Assembly: GCF_000278275.1 (NCBI RefSeq)
Contig: NZ_JH725147.1
Coordinates: 2,187,793-2,251,792, forward strand
DNA length: 64,000 bases
From: Bartonella tamiae Th239
GTDB taxonomy: Bacteria; Pseudomonadota; Alphaproteobacteria; Rhizobiales; Rhizobiaceae
Direction of reading: 5' to 3'
Within the stretch, counting starts at the first letter, position 1, and each line of letters begins with the position of its first letter. The notes below the pieces were generated by a model, which saw only the letters and a program-made list of their open reading frames with translations, had not been told where the DNA came from and did not search any database. The translations under genes were made by a program, and so were the position numbers. Below, in pieces: positions 48,662-57,521 of the stretch.

Positions 48662-50266
48662 ATGGCACCACGTGTCCTTGTATCTGATAAATTATCGCCA
48701 ACTGCTGTTCAAATTTTTAAAGATCGCGGTGTTGATGTTGATTACTTGCCTGACCTTGGTAAGGATAATGAAAAACTTGCTGAAATTATTAACAAATATG
48801 ACGGATTGGCGATTCGTTCTGCAACAAAAGTAACCGAAAAACTTCTTAATAATGCCACCAAACTCAAAGTTGTCGGGCGCGCAGGCATTGGTGTCGACAA
48901 TGTTGATATTCCAGCCGCTTCAAAACGCGGCATTATCGTCATGAATACACCATTTGGAAATTCTATTACAACAGCCGAACATGCTATAGCCTTGATGTTT
49001 GCCGTTGCACGCGAAATTCCATTGGCCAATGCGTCGACGAAAGTTGGAAAATGGGAAAAAAATCGTTTTATGGGGGTAGAAATAACAGGAAAAACACTTG
49101 GCATTATTGGTTGTGGCAATATTGGTGCCATTATCGCATCTCGAGCGATTGGTTTGAAAATGAAGGTTTTGGCTTTTGATCCGTTTCTTTCTCAAGCGCG
49201 CGCAGAAGAATTGGGCGTTGAAAAAATTGATCTTGATCTTCTTTTTGAACGGGCTGATTTTATTACACTGCATACACCTTTAACGGATAAAACACGCAAT
49301 ATTATCGATGCAAGTGCCATTGCTAAAATGAAACAAGGTGTTCGTATTATTAATTGCGCGCGTGGTGGTTTAATTGTTGAAAAAGATTTGATCGATGGAT
49401 TAAATTCAGGAAAAATAGCTGGCGCTGGTATTGATGTTTTTGAGACAGAACCACCTGCATCAGAAAATCCTCTTTTTACAATGGACAATGTGGTTTGCAC
49501 GCCTCATTTGGGAGCTTCAACTGCAGAAGCACAAGAAAATGTCGCTATACAAGTTGCAGAACAAATGGCTGATTATCTTGTCAATGGTGCAGTGAGCAAT
49601 GCAATAAATATGCCCTCAATTACAGCAGAAGAAGCACCACGTTTAAAGCCATTTGTAAAGCTTGCTGAAGTTCTAGGGGCGTTTGTTGGACAATCCACAG
49701 AAGAAGATATCAACGAAGTTGAAATTGTTTTTGATGGTGCAACAGCACAAATGAATACACGTGCTTTAATGAGTGCGGCTCTTTCAGGACTTATTCGTCC
49801 GCAAATGGCAGATGTCAATATGGTTTCCGCTCCCGTGATGGTCAAAGAACGAGGAATCATTCTTTCTGAGGTCAAGCGTGATAAATCAGGTATTTTTGAT
49901 GGGTACATCAAATTAACTGTAAAAACATCACAACGGACACGGTCTATCGCAGGAACCTGTTTTGTTGATGGAAAACCACGGTTTATTCAAATTAAAGGTA
50001 TTAATATGGATGCTGAAGTTGGACAACATATGCTCTATATAACCAATAATGATACTCCTGGTATTATTGGTACGATCGGCTCCATTTGTGGGAAACATGG
50101 TGTGAACATTGCAAATTTCTCACTTGGACGAAATACACTTGGAGGTGATGCTATTGCGCTTCTTTATCTTGACGAACAAGTGTCTCAATCCGCCGTTTCT
50201 GAATTGAAAAAAATAGATGATATTCACCATGTACAACCGCTTGAGTTTGATGCAATAAAGAGTTGA
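48662..50266 (+). CDS. serA: D-3-phosphoglycerate dehydrogenase
   Basis: NAD-dependent first enzyme of serine synthesis. The product is 534 aa, the long form. The substrate domain has GRAGIGVDNVDIPAAS near 75. The nucleotide-binding motif is LGIIGCGNIGAIIASRA near 145. The catalytic Arg/Glu/His region includes NCARGG, FETEPP and CTPHLGAST near 280. An intervening domain (330-450) and a C-terminal ACT domain (about 460-530, LYITNNDTPGIIGTIGSICG) suggest feedback control by serine. Same transcript as serC. Confidence 0.96.
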   Translation: MAPRVLVSDKLSPTAVQIFKDRGVDVDYLPDLGKDNEKLAEIINKYDGLAIRSATKVTEKLLNNATKLKVVGRAGIGVDNVDIPAASKRGIIVMNTPFGNSITTAEHAIALMFAVAREIPLANASTKVGKWEKNRFMGVEITGKTLGIIGCGNIGAIIASRAIGLKMKVLAFDPFLSQARAEELGVEKIDLDLLFERADFITLHTPLTDKTRNIIDASAIAKMKQGVRIINCARGGLIVEKDLIDGLNSGKIAGAGIDVFETEPPASENPLFTMDNVVCTPHLGASTAEAQENVAIQVAEQMADYLVNGAVSNAINMPSITAEEAPRLKPFVKLAEVLGAFVGQSTEEDINEVEIVFDGATAQMNTRALMSAALSGLIRPQMADVNMVSAPVMVKERGIILSEVKRDKSGIFDGYIKLTVKTSQRTRSIAGTCFVDGKPRFIQIKGINMDAEVGQHMLYITNNDTPGIIGTIGSICGKHGVNIANFSLGRNTLGGDAIALLYLDEQVSQSAVSELKKIDDIHHVQPLEFDAIKS

Positions 50267-50268
50267 AT

Positions 50269-50781
50269 ATGATAAATTTTTGGCGAGAAATAAAAAAAAA
50301 CGATCTGGCAGATATTTGCCAGATTGCTTCTTTATGTCATCCAAATTTTCCTGAAGACACAGACGTGTTAGAGGAAAAAATTAGACTATCACCACAGACA
50401 TGTTTTGTTTATCAAACAAAAACAAACATCGCGGGTTATATTCTTGCTCATCCCTATAAATATGGTGAAATCCCCGCATTGAACGTTTTTTTAAATAAAC
50501 TTCCAGATGATGCTGATAGTCTTTACATACATGATCTTGCCATCATGCCAGAAGCGCGTATAACCGGTCTTGGTTATCAAGCTGCTCAAATCATGGTCGA
50601 CAGTGCACGTCAAAAAAAATTATTATCTTTATCACTTGTGGCTGTGAATGGCTCTGAAGGATTTTGGAAAAAACAAAATTTTTCTGTTGTGGAACCATCG
50701 GAACAATTAAAAGAAAAACTTCGCACTTATGGCAATGATGCGCTTTATATGCAGCGTTCCTTGCATCACGATAAAGCATAA
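50269..50781 (+). CDS. GNAT family N-acetyltransferase
   Basis: 170 aa. Acetyl-CoA-dependent transferase of unknown substrate. LYIHDLAIMPEARITGLGYQAAQIMVDSA near 85-115 is the GNAT motif A, although the usual RGxG/A is here ITGLGYQ. LVAVNGSEGFWKKQNF near 128-143 is motif B. The start ATG is 2 bp after the serA stop, so it is the third gene of serC-serA-GNAT. It may act on an amino acid or protein N-terminus; nothing in the sequence decides. Confidence 0.85.
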   Translation: MINFWREIKKNDLADICQIASLCHPNFPEDTDVLEEKIRLSPQTCFVYQTKTNIAGYILAHPYKYGEIPALNVFLNKLPDDADSLYIHDLAIMPEARITGLGYQAAQIMVDSARQKKLLSLSLVAVNGSEGFWKKQNFSVVEPSEQLKEKLRTYGNDALYMQRSLHHDKA

Positions 50782-50858
50782 ATTAATTGGCTTCATAGCA
50801 TGTATTTTGAAAGTGTATCAAACGGTAAAAATAACGTTTTGAGAGTGTGAGTTTAAAA

Positions 50859-50945
50859 ATGTTTTGGAATAATGTTCGTTTAGCTGTGTTAATTTTATGC
50901 GCAGTAATTGCTGCAATTGTTGGTGGATATTTGGCTACACATTAA
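50859..50945 (+). CDS. 28-aa single-span membrane peptide
   Basis: MFWNNVRLAVLILCAVIAAIVGGYLATH: a perfect hydrophobic span between short polar ends. An in-frame GTG 12 bases upstream could extend it. The ribosome binding site is weak. Its 3' end overlaps the end of the DUF2938 remnant on the other strand by about 12 bp. Confidence 0.3.
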   Translation: MFWNNVRLAVLILCAVIAAIVGGYLATH

Positions 50946-51437
50946 AATAATTTACGATATGTAAAGATATGTATAGTCCCAAACCAAATGAACTATGTGC
51001 AACAAGACTTTTAAATCGGCTTATCCACGGATTGGGCGTTTTTGAAACCGCAATTCCTATGCTAAAAGCGGGTTGCATAATAAAAAACAGAAAAATGACA
51101 CTTCCAATCCCTTATAATCATTGAAGGTAAAAAATGCGTTTTCTGATACCAGTCTGGACCCAAAAAGATAAGAAGTATTCCAGCGATGATGACACCAATT
51201 GCATAATGTGCAAACCATCTTAAAGAACGCTCAAAAGATAAGACTGGTGCTTGAAAAAAATTTTCGTGTTTTATCAGTCCTTTTAAGAAATATTTTAAGC
51301 AGCAGCCTACAAATACATAATTGAGTGATGGTACATAAAAAAACTTCAACTGAATCCAAGCCCTAATATCCATTACAAGCGTGATACCAACACCACCAGA
51401 AAATGCTTACAACAAAATGCAATAAATCATTATTCAT
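50934..51437 (-). pseudogene. DUF2938 membrane protein, frameshifted
   Basis: The minus-strand text rebuilds DUF2938: a start at 51437 (MNNDLLHFVV), a shift, then SGGVGITLVMDIRAWIQ, VPSLNYVFVGCCLKYF, FERSLRWFAHYAIGVIIAGILL and LGPDWYQKTHFLPSMII. A second shift leads to the conserved tail ASxTP-like VSKTPNPWISRFKSLVAHSSFGLGLYISL. Homologues are four-to-five-span membrane proteins of unknown role. At least two frameshifts are present. Confidence 0.82.
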
Positions 51438-52074
51438 TATCTGAAACCTGCCAACTTTATCCAATAAGGCGATCAAACGGATAATATTATATATGAATAT
51501 ATTGCATTCAATAATTTATGACCAGTTGTGTGCTACAGTATACTATAATTATGGAATATAATATTTTTTACTATTTTGCGTTCATTCTACTCAACATGAA
51601 ATCTTAAAATCTAGCGATCATGAAACAAAAAAGTTCCCTCAAATTATTGGTATAATTTGAGCTATTTTTACGCGATATTGCAAGTTAAGCATAAAATTTT
51701 ACCATTAAAAAAGACATTGTATTGCGTTTTTTTAAAAAAAATTTAAACGCTCAATTTTAGAATAAAGCGGACAATACTCCATAAGTTTTTAAAGTGATAA
51801 ATATATATCTCTAAACTGTCGATGAAATGATTTGAAATTTTTATAATTAAAAGCGGCATGTCACTTTGGAAAACAGTGTCATCAAAAGTGTCTGAATAAT
51901 TATCAAATAAATCTTTTCTTTATTTACCAAGTAATTAGATTCGTAGTTTAGAACAATTCTCACATTATCGTTAGTTGACGTTTTGTATGAGAACGTTATA
52001 TCCCATGATAATGTTTTGGCTGATTGTGTCTGCCAGCAAAAGTTGATGACATCCAAAATAGGAGCTGAATCCAG
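51438..52074. other. AT-rich region upstream of the gluconate-dehydrogenase-like operon
   Basis: About 637 bp with no gene recognised on either strand. The promoter of the operon should be here. The first gene's ribosome binding site (GGAGCTGAATCCAG) is weak and unusually far from the ATG. Confidence 0.4.
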
Positions 52075-53379
52075 ATGAAAAAGAAAATTCTCCTTATTAT
52101 AGGGCTTCTGGTCATTATTGGCGTAGCCTTTGTTGGATATCGCAATTTCAGTACTGGGCGAGACGGCATAGCCCCTTCTTCGTCTGGAATGGTTGGTGAA
52201 AATGTTGTTGAACGTGGACGTTATTTGGCAACAGCGGCTGATTGTGTAGCATGTCATAGTCAAGAAGGCAGTGAGCCATTTTCTGGTGGTCATGCCTTAG
52301 AAACACCTTTTGGAAAAATAACAGGTGGCAATATAACACCCGATGTTGAAACAGGCATTGGTGGATGGTCTGATCAAGATTTTTTAAATGCAGTAAAACA
52401 TGGTCGCGCAAAGGGTGGAAAATTTCTTTATCCTGCAATGCCTTATCCAAATTTTGCTAAGGCCAGTGATGAGGATATTCTCGCCATTAAAGCCTATCTT
52501 GATACACTCCCCCCTGTTAAAAAAGACTCAGCTAAAAACGAATTAACGTTTCCATTTAATATTCGTCCCCTTGTGATGGGATGGAACACGCTTTTCTTGG
52601 ATAAAAATGGATTTACACCAGATACGGATCAATCAAACGAATGGAATCGTGGCGCCTATCTTGTAGAAGGACTTGCACATTGTGGCATGTGCCACACACC
52701 AAAAAACATTTTGGGTGCAGATAAAAAAGAACAAGCCTTTCAGGGAGAAATTCTTCAAGGGTGGTATGCACCTGAAATAACCGGCAATACTTATAGTGGT
52801 CTAGGTGGCTGGGATAAAGATGATGTCGTCGAATATTTAAAAACAGGGGGAAGCAAACATGCTTTTGCAGCTGGCCCCATGGGTGAAGCCATTGAAAAAT
52901 CATTGCAACATTTAAATCATGAAGATTTAAGAGCAATGGTAACCTATTTACAAGATCAAAAAGGCTCATCACACAAAGAACCCGTTACTAAAATAGATAA
53001 GAATCATGCGATGATGCATGAGGGTGAAAAAATATACAGTGCTCATTGTAGCGCATGCCACGGTGTGGAAGGTGAAGGGACTTATGGTATTGCCCCGTCA
53101 TTTGAAGCAAGTTCAGCAATTCGCGCCCCAGAAGTCATCAATCTTGTAAGCGCAGTTTTAAACGGAACACGCGCCATAGACACCGATCAAAAGCCGACAG
53201 CGCCGGCAATGCCTAGTTTTCGCCACACACTTTCTGACGACGAAATTGCAGCAACATTAACGTATATTCGTAACAGTTGGGGTAATCATGCTGTGGCAGT
53301 TAATGCCGAAGATATCGCGCATTTACGTAAAAACAGTGAGAATGAATGGCTAAAAACCCAAAAAATGAACACTCAATAG
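52075..53379 (+). CDS. triheme cytochrome c subunit of a membrane gluconate/sugar-acid dehydrogenase
   Basis: 434 aa. An N-terminal hydrophobic segment (KKKILLIIGLLVIIGVAFVGY) acts as signal and anchor. Three CxxCH heme sites appear in order near residues 57 (CVACH), 203 (CGMCH) and 326 (CSACH), the layout of the cytochrome subunit of flavin gluconate 2-dehydrogenase, 2-ketogluconate dehydrogenase and related enzymes. It passes electrons from the flavoprotein to ubiquinone at the periplasmic membrane face. It is first in the operon; the usual order in acetic-acid bacteria and Pseudomonas puts it last. Confidence 0.9.
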   Translation: MKKKILLIIGLLVIIGVAFVGYRNFSTGRDGIAPSSSGMVGENVVERGRYLATAADCVACHSQEGSEPFSGGHALETPFGKITGGNITPDVETGIGGWSDQDFLNAVKHGRAKGGKFLYPAMPYPNFAKASDEDILAIKAYLDTLPPVKKDSAKNELTFPFNIRPLVMGWNTLFLDKNGFTPDTDQSNEWNRGAYLVEGLAHCGMCHTPKNILGADKKEQAFQGEILQGWYAPEITGNTYSGLGGWDKDDVVEYLKTGGSKHAFAAGPMGEAIEKSLQHLNHEDLRAMVTYLQDQKGSSHKEPVTKIDKNHAMMHEGEKIYSAHCSACHGVEGEGTYGIAPSFEASSAIRAPEVINLVSAVLNGTRAIDTDQKPTAPAMPSFRHTLSDDEIAATLTYIRNSWGNHAVAVNAEDIAHLRKNSENEWLKTQKMNTQ

Positions 53380-53390
53380 AGGATATGCGC

Positions 53391-54137
53391 ATGGAAAATA
53401 AAAAATTACAGTTTTCCCGTAGAAACTTTTTAATGGCGGGTGCGGCTTTTTTGGCTTTCACATCATCTGCACCAAGTTTTGCACGTGTTCTTAATCATAT
53501 ACCAACATGGTTACCCGGTGATATTAATTTGCCAGAGTTTTTCCCAGGCGGAAAATGGTATTTCCTTAATCCTGAAGAAGTGGAAATTTTAGGTGCTATT
53601 GCCGAGCGTCTTATTCCAGCAGATGAATTAAGTATCAGCGGTAAAGATGCAGGCTGTGTAGAATTTATTGATCGCCAATTGGCAGGGCATTACGGCACAT
53701 TTGAACGGCGCTATATGCAAGGTCCATTTCATCAAGGCACACCGTCACAAGGCGATCAGTCTTCTTTAGTACCGCGTGAACGCTACCGTATTGGGCTAAA
53801 AGCCTTGTCCGAATATTGCCAAAGTCAATATGATCAGTCATTTGTAGAATTAGAACCACTGGTCCAAGACAATGTTTTATCTGGCCTTGAAAATGGTGAT
53901 ATTACACTTGAAGGCATTGATGCAAAAATTTTCTTTTCCATTGTATTACAGAATACGATGGAAGGCTTTTTTGCTGATCCCATTTATGGTGGTAATAAAG
54001 ACATGGTCAGTTGGAAGATGCTTGGTTTTCCCGGTGCGCGTTATGATTATCGTGCTTATGTCAAAAAACACAATCAAAAACTGGATATAGAGCCAGTAAG
54101 CATTGCTGGTTTTTTAAACCAGAACGAGAAAGGTTGA
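53391..54137 (+). CDS. gluconate 2-dehydrogenase small (gamma) subunit
   Basis: 248 aa from ATG 53391; AGAGGA lies 7 nt upstream. Tat signal SRRNFLMAGAAFLAF starts near residue 9 and should carry the folded complex across the membrane with the flavoprotein. The mature part has INLPEFFPGGKWYFLNPEEVEILGAIAERLIP, GCVEFIDRQLAGHYG and GGNKDMVSWKMLGFPGARYDYR, all typical of gluconate 2-dehydrogenase subunit 3. A longer reading from 53346 overlaps the cytochrome gene and is unlikely. Confidence 0.9.
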   Translation: MENKKLQFSRRNFLMAGAAFLAFTSSAPSFARVLNHIPTWLPGDINLPEFFPGGKWYFLNPEEVEILGAIAERLIPADELSISGKDAGCVEFIDRQLAGHYGTFERRYMQGPFHQGTPSQGDQSSLVPRERYRIGLKALSEYCQSQYDQSFVELEPLVQDNVLSGLENGDITLEGIDAKIFFSIVLQNTMEGFFADPIYGGNKDMVSWKMLGFPGARYDYRAYVKKHNQKLDIEPVSIAGFLNQNEKG

Positions 54138-54141
54138 AACC

Positions 54142-55902
54142 ATGGCACGTAAATTACCTCACGTCGATGCGGTCGTTGTAGGATTAGGTTGGGCTGGATC
54201 AATCATTGCGCATGAATTGGCTGATGAAGGTTTATCCGTTGTTGGTTTGGAGCGCGGTCCTTGGCGCGATACTGCACGTGATTTTAATATTACGACCGTT
54301 GCTGATGAATTGCGCTATGCGGTGCGTGAAGAATTAATGGTCCCACCCAAATTAGGTGGAATTACAGTAAGAAATAATAGCTCAGAAACGGCATTACCTA
54401 TGCGCATATGGGGTTCATTTCACCCCGGGCATGGTATTGGTGGTGCTGGCAATCACTGGGCAGGAATCACCTTTCGTTTCCAACCAGAAGAGTTTCGTCT
54501 GAAAAGCCATTTAATGGAACGCTATGGTGCCGACTCCATTCCTGATTTTCTTTCTCTTCAAGATTGGGGGACTGATTGGGACGAAATGGAACCCTTTTAT
54601 GATAAGTTTGAAAAACTTGCAGGAACATCTGGCAAAGCAGGAAATCTAAATGGCCGCAAAATACGCGGTGGAAACATGTTTGAAGGTCCACGTTCTAGTG
54701 AATATCCAACGCGTGCAATGGATCAGCCATATTCACCAACTTTTTTTGCAAAAACAGCTGAAAATATGGGCTATAATGCTTTTCCCGTCCCCTCCTCCGT
54801 GCTTTCAGAAGCGTATACCAATTCGCTTGGCATCAGCATGGCACCATGCACTTACTGTGGATTTTGTACTAATTATGGTTGCGCCAATTATTCAAAGGCA
54901 AGTGCGATTACATGCGTGATTCCTGCTTTAATGCGCAAGAAAAATTTTACCGCTATAACCAATGCTGATGTTTTACGTATTGTTACAGACAATGAAAAAA
55001 AACGCGCAACGGGTGTCATCTTTATTGATGAAAATGGTGAAGAAGTCGAACAGACAGCAGATATTGTTGTAGTGGCCGCATTTACGTTTGAAAATGTTCG
55101 TCTTATGTTGCTCTCAGAGATTGGGCAGGCCTATGATCCAAAAACCCAAAAGGGCAATACGGGACGTAATTATGCTTATCAAACCGCAAACAATGTTCAA
55201 TTGTTTTTCGATGATAAGAATTTTAATAGTTTCGTTGGTGCAGGTTCGGTTGGAATGGGCATTGATGATTTTAACAATGATAATTTTGATCATTCAGGGC
55301 TTGGTTTTTTTGGTGGTGGCTCCATTCGTGTCAATCCTATCGGTGCGGCACCAATTTCTGCAAGACCAGTTCCTCCTGGTACTCCAAAATGGGGATCACA
55401 ATGGAAAGCCGCTACAGTAAAAAATTATCTTTCCACCATGTCGATTGGTTGTGAGGCGTCAAACTATTCATCGCCTGCAAATTATCTCTCACTTGATCCC
55501 ACTTATAAAGATCCTCATGGCCGCCCTCTTTTACGCGTAACGTATGATTTTACTGATAATGAGCGCAAAATGGCACTTTATTGCACAGGTAAAGTTGCAG
55601 AAATTGCCAAAGCGATGAACCCCGTTCAAATCGTTGAAAATCCGACAAAAGGACATTGGAACACAGTTCCTTATCAGTCTTCACACGTCGTTGGTGGCTT
55701 TATAATGGGTGCTGATCCAATCAATAGCAGTGTCAATAAATATTTACAAAGCTGGGATGTCCATAATTTATTTGTAGTTGGTGCATCTGCATTTCCGCAA
55801 AATCCTGGTTATAACCCAACAGGGACTGTTGGTGCGCTTGCTTTTAAAGCCGCTGATGCAATTCGCAGACATTATATTAAAAATCCCCGTCCATTAATTT
55901 AA
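54142..55902 (+). CDS. GMC-family flavoprotein subunit of gluconate/sugar-acid dehydrogenase
   Basis: 586 aa, the catalytic subunit. FAD-binding VVVGLGWAGSIIAHELA is near residues 11-28. GGAGNHWAGITFRF near 107 is the GMC second motif. A four-cysteine segment (CTYCGFCTNYGC near 237-248) matches the cluster or cysteine patch of gluconate 2-dehydrogenase large subunits. The C-terminal GASAFPQNPGYNPTGTVGALA closes the active site. There is no own signal peptide; it is probably exported with the Tat-bearing small subunit. The substrate could be D-gluconate, 2-ketogluconate or another polyol acid; the sequence alone does not decide. Confidence 0.88.
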   Translation: MARKLPHVDAVVVGLGWAGSIIAHELADEGLSVVGLERGPWRDTARDFNITTVADELRYAVREELMVPPKLGGITVRNNSSETALPMRIWGSFHPGHGIGGAGNHWAGITFRFQPEEFRLKSHLMERYGADSIPDFLSLQDWGTDWDEMEPFYDKFEKLAGTSGKAGNLNGRKIRGGNMFEGPRSSEYPTRAMDQPYSPTFFAKTAENMGYNAFPVPSSVLSEAYTNSLGISMAPCTYCGFCTNYGCANYSKASAITCVIPALMRKKNFTAITNADVLRIVTDNEKKRATGVIFIDENGEEVEQTADIVVVAAFTFENVRLMLLSEIGQAYDPKTQKGNTGRNYAYQTANNVQLFFDDKNFNSFVGAGSVGMGIDDFNNDNFDHSGLGFFGGGSIRVNPIGAAPISARPVPPGTPKWGSQWKAATVKNYLSTMSIGCEASNYSSPANYLSLDPTYKDPHGRPLLRVTYDFTDNERKMALYCTGKVAEIAKAMNPVQIVENPTKGHWNTVPYQSSHVVGGFIMGADPINSSVNKYLQSWDVHNLFVVGASAFPQNPGYNPTGTVGALAFKAADAIRRHYIKNPRPLI

Positions 55903-55911
55903 ATAAACTTT

Positions 55912-55967
55912 AAAAAAAGAGCGATCTTTCTTTTTCGTCTACAAGCGAAAAGAAGAGTCGCTCTTTT
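55912..55967 (+). terminator. long nested terminator of the dehydrogenase operon
   Basis: AAAAGAGCGA pairs with TCGCTCTTTT (55958-55967), and inside it a second stem CTTTTTCG/CGAAAAG encloses TCTACAAG. It begins about 10 bp past the flavoprotein stop. Confidence 0.8.
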
Positions 55968-56043
55968 AATAAGATTTGGCTATAAGAAATCGTTTGTTTT
56001 AACTTAAGGTTTCTATAACCTTTCCAAATGCATGGAGAAAATA

Positions 56044-57333
56044 ATGGCCAATGTCGTGGTTGTGGGTGCGCAATGGGGTGATGAAGGCAAGGGCAAAATT
56101 GTCGATTGGCTATCTGAGCGTGCTGATATTGTTGTGCGTTATCAAGGGGGGCATAATGCAGGCCATACATTGGTTATTGATGGCGTAAGCTATAAGCTAT
56201 CTCTCTTACCTTCAGGGCTTGTTAGAGGAAAATTATCAGTGATTGGTAATGGTGTTGTGGTTGACCCTCATCACTTTGCACAAGAATTAAAACAATTACG
56301 CGATCAGGGTGTGACTATTACGCCAGAAAATTTACGCGTTGCGGAAAATGCTCCTTTAATTCTATCGCTACATCGCGATCTTGATGCCGCACGTGAAAAT
56401 GCCACATCAGGTTTAAAAATTGGCACAACAAAACGCGGTATTGGACCTGCTTATGAAGATAAGGTCGGACGCCGTTCAATTCGAGTCGTTGATTTAGCAG
56501 AGCCTTCAACATTAATGGCAAAAATAGAGCGTCTTTTAACGCATCATAATGCATTGCGTCGTGGTATGGGTGAAGCAGAAATCAATGCACAATCCCTTTA
56601 TGATGAACTGATGGAAGTTGCAGATCAAATTTTACCCTTTATGGATCAAACATGGCGTCTTTTAGATGCCCGTAGACGGAGTGGGCAACGTATTTTATTT
56701 GAAGGCGCGCAAGGCGCACTTTTAGATAATGATTTTGGCACTTATCCTTTTGTGACCTCTTCAAATACAATTGCAGGTCAAGCGGCAACAGGTACGGGGA
56801 CAGGTCCAAGCACAATTGGTTACGTTTTGGGTATTGCCAAAGCCTATACAACACGTGTGGGAGAAGGACCGTTTCCAACAGAACAAATGAATGAGGTTGG
56901 AGAGTTTTTAGGCACTCGCGGCCATGAATTTGGCGTTGTAACGGGTCGCAAACGGCGCTGTGGTTGGTTTGATGCAGTTTTGGTTCGTCAAATGATTGCC
57001 GTATGCGGCATTCACGGTATTGCACTCACAAAACTTGACGTTTTAGATGGTATGGACGAAATTAAAGTTTGCGTTGGTTACGAGTTGGATGGAAAAACGA
57101 TTGACTATCTGCCCGCTTCTATGGGTGCTCAAGCCAATGTTAAGCCAATTTATGAAACATTGGAAGGCTGGAAAGAAACGACTGCTGGCGCGCGCAAATG
57201 GGCTGATTTACCGGCACAAGCCATCAAATATGTTCGTCACATTGAAGAACTTATCGGTGCGCCTGTTGCACTTTTATCAACGAGTCCAGAACGTGAAGAC
57301 ACTATTCTTGTGACAGATCCTTTTGGTGATTAA
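56044..57333 (+). CDS. purA: adenylosuccinate synthetase
   Basis: GTP-dependent ligation of IMP and aspartate, the first committed step to AMP. The product is 429 aa from ATG 56044; GGAG lies 6 nt upstream, so the earlier ATG at 56032 is not used. [19 protein letters not shown] is the P-loop region, GGHNAGHT follows, then [14 protein letters not shown] near 125 and [16 protein letters not shown] near 300. Complete and undamaged. Confidence 0.97.
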   Translation: MANVVVVGAQWGDEGKGKIVDWLSERADIVVRYQGGHNAGHTLVIDGVSYKLSLLPSGLVRGKLSVIGNGVVVDPHHFAQELKQLRDQGVTITPENLRVAENAPLILSLHRDLDAARENATSGLKIGTTKRGIGPAYEDKVGRRSIRVVDLAEPSTLMAKIERLLTHHNALRRGMGEAEINAQSLYDELMEVADQILPFMDQTWRLLDARRRSGQRILFEGAQGALLDNDFGTYPFVTSSNTIAGQAATGTGTGPSTIGYVLGIAKAYTTRVGEGPFPTEQMNEVGEFLGTRGHEFGVVTGRKRRCGWFDAVLVRQMIAVCGIHGIALTKLDVLDGMDEIKVCVGYELDGKTIDYLPASMGAQANVKPIYETLEGWKETTAGARKWADLPAQAIKYVRHIEELIGAPVALLSTSPEREDTILVTDPFGD

Positions 57334-57521
57334 TAATATATCTTTACTCAGCTTTATTTGTTGAAAAGTTGACGTTTCCATCTGGAAAATATAGTGATAT
57401 TCCTGAACTTAAGGCTATTTTAAGAATATGTATGATTTAAATATACATACAAATGCAACTAAAGTGGTGATATTTGCCTTGTAACGTGTGTTTACGCATT
57501 TGAAGGAGACGGCTAGGACGA

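Noticed and set aside
51847..52293. A 148-codon minus-strand frame before the gluconate-dehydrogenase-like operon
   Set aside because: Its first half lies antisense to the cytochrome gene, and the composition is not protein-like.
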